This document shows, one piece after another, positions 5,616 through 6,690 of a stretch of 6,690 bases of DNA. The notes below the pieces were generated by a model, which searched no databases, was not told where the DNA came from, and saw nothing but the letters and a program-made list of their open reading frames with translations. Source of the stretch: Bacteroidales bacterium. Its GTDB lineage: Bacteria > Bacteroidota > Bacteroidia > Bacteroidales > Tenuifilaceae. Position 1 is the first letter of the stretch. Each line of letters starts with the position of its first letter. The position numbers were made by a program, and so were the translations under genes. The DNA lies in NCBI GenBank assembly GCA_003531155.1, contig DQHR01000084.1:3433-10122 (forward strand), in the 5' to 3' direction.

Positions 5616-6644
5616 ATGAAAACAGTATTACTTACAGGAGGAACAGGATACATAGGTTCACATACTGCAGTGGAGCTCATTGATGCTGGTTATAAGGTTG
5701 TTATTGTTGATAACCTTTCTAATTCAACTGTTGATTCAATTGATGGTATTGAGAGAATAACAAGAGTTCGTCCTGACTTTGTTAAAGCTAATTGCTCCAA
5801 TCTAAGTGAGATGGAAGACCTTTTTCGCAAGTATGATGGTTTTAAATCAATAATACATTTTGCAGCACTTAAAGCAGTTGGTGAGTCGGTTGAGAAGCCT
5901 CTTGAATACTATAGTAATAACCTAGTTTCGCTAATCAATCTTTTGCAGCTGATGAAGAATGGAGGTGGAGGAAACATCGTATTCTCAAGCTCTTGTACAG
6001 TCTATGGTCAACCCGATATTTTGCCTGTAACTGAAACATCTCCATATAAACCAGCAACCTCTCCTTATGGTAATACAAAAAAAATAGCAGAAGATATATT
6101 GCGAGAAACTATCAATGTAAATGACTCGATAAGAGGAATTGCTTTAAGGTATTTTAATCCCATTGGAGCGCATCCATCAGCTGAGATAGGAGAGCTTCCG
6201 TTAGGAAAACCCGATAATCTTGTGCCTTTTATTACCCAAACGGCAATAGGTATAAGAGAAAAATTACAGATTTTTGGCAGCGATTATGATTCACAGGACG
6301 GCACCGCCTTACGCGATTATTTTCATGTGGTTGATTTGGCTAAAGCGCACGTTTTAGCGTTAAAAAGACTTGAAGAGACTAGAAATAAAACAGGGTTTGA
6401 AGTATTTAATGTTGGTGCTGGAAAAGGAATAACCGTTCTTGAGATTGTTAAAACCTTTGAAAAGGTGAGTGGTGTTAAATTAAACTATGAAATTGTAGGA
6501 CGCAGGGCTGGAGATATCGAAAAAGTTTGGGCTGATACTTCGTTAGCTAACACAGAGATGGGATGGAAGGTAGAAAGTACTTTGGAGGAAGCGTTACTAT
6601 CCGCTTGGAACTGGGAAAAGAAGATTCGACAAGTTAAAAGCTAA
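5616..6644 (+). CDS. galE: UDP-glucose 4-epimerase (UDP-hexose 4-epimerase)
   Basis: GalE interconverts UDP-glucose and UDP-galactose in the cytoplasm using bound NAD, as the last Leloir pathway step and as a supply of UDP-galactose for polysaccharides. The 342-residue length is usual for the family. The Rossmann dinucleotide motif is TGGTGYIGSH (7-16), with D32 after the second strand. The extended-SDR catalytic residues are S125 or its neighbours in FSSSCTVYG (123-131), and Y151 and K155 in SPYGNTK. NPIGAHPSAEIGE (181-193) and RDYFHVVDLAKAH (233-245) are standard GalE substrate-domain motifs. RRAGDIEKVWAD (296-307) aligns with the E. coli segment carrying gatekeeper Tyr299; here the residue is V304, as discussed in the findings. 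The ATG at 5616 is preferred over an in-frame TTG at 5589, because the Rossmann strand begins right after MKTVLL and the nine extra residues show no family feature. No Shine-Dalgarno is evident. It is flanked by terminators, so probably monocistronic. Confidence 0.95.
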   Translation: MKTVLLTGGTGYIGSHTAVELIDAGYKVVIVDNLSNSTVDSIDGIERITRVRPDFVKANCSNLSEMEDLFRKYDGFKSIIHFAALKAVGESVEKPLEYYSNNLVSLINLLQLMKNGGGGNIVFSSSCTVYGQPDILPVTETSPYKPATSPYGNTKKIAEDILRETINVNDSIRGIALRYFNPIGAHPSAEIGELPLGKPDNLVPFITQTAIGIREKLQIFGSDYDSQDGTALRDYFHVVDLAKAHVLALKRLEETRNKTGFEVFNVGAGKGITVLEIVKTFEKVSGVKLNYEIVGRRAGDIEKVWADTSLANTEMGWKVESTLEEALLSAWNWEKKIRQVKS

Positions 6645-6666
6645 AAAAGATACATTCGTTTAAAAA

Positions 6667-6690
6667 AAATCCCAGCCTAGGCTGGGATTT
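6667..6690. terminator. Terminator hairpin after galE, cut by window end
   Basis: AAATCCCAGC (6667-6676) and GCTGGGATTT (6681-6690) form a perfect GC-rich stem around CTAG. The T-run for the + strand would continue beyond the window. Eight A (6662-6669) lie before and into the left arm, giving a T-run on the - strand, so it could also end a convergent gene lying to the right. It starts 22 nt after the galE stop. Confidence 0.85.

Noticed and set aside
5589..5618. TTG at 5589 as an upstream start for galE
   Set aside because: It adds nine residues with no family feature, while the ATG at 5616 starts right at the first Rossmann strand, as expected for GalE.

Overview
The window is an AT-rich stretch from a member of the Bacteroidota, with every gene on the + strand. 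The phylum call rests on three things: a complete batB-batC-batD-batE series following the end of batA, a gene order typical of this phylum; Bacteroidota-type signal peptides ending in Ala-Gln; and mostly AT-rich leaders without Shine-Dalgarno sequences. I cannot fix the order or genus from the sequence.

Layout. Positions 1-4813 hold the Bat (Bacteroides aerotolerance) operon: the 3' end of batA, then complete batB, batC, batD and batE. Gaps are only 2 to 34 nt and no terminator separates them, so they are very probably one transcript whose promoter lies before the window. moxR and DUF58 genes usually precede batA; they would be off the left edge. Positions 4814-4929 are a T-rich intergenic stretch containing a bulged inverted repeat that overlaps a weak Bacteroidota-type promoter candidate. 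A secreted glutathione peroxidase-family gene (4930-5472) follows, closed by a strong intrinsic terminator (5496-5525). galE, encoding a UDP-hexose 4-epimerase, occupies 5616-6644. The window ends inside a second, probably bidirectional terminator hairpin (6667-6690).

How the genes work together. BatA and BatB are membrane-anchored von Willebrand factor A (VWA) proteins. BatC and BatE carry TPR repeats. BatD is a large beta-sandwich protein with one membrane segment and a basic cytoplasmic tail. Signal peptides and the positive-inside rule put nearly all the interaction modules in the periplasm, which suggests an envelope complex. The usual partner, the MoxR ATPase, is cytoplasmic. The adjacent peroxidase is also predicted to be periplasmic and may act against peroxide stress in the same compartment. 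GalE supplies UDP-galactose, and possibly UDP-GalNAc, for surface polysaccharide and looks functionally unrelated.

I see no clearly new multi-gene system. The points most worth checking are the inferred periplasmic architecture of the Bat complex, the Lys/Asp tract of BatC with its synonymously diverged tandem repeat, the inverted repeat upstream of the peroxidase, and the valine at the GalE gatekeeper position.
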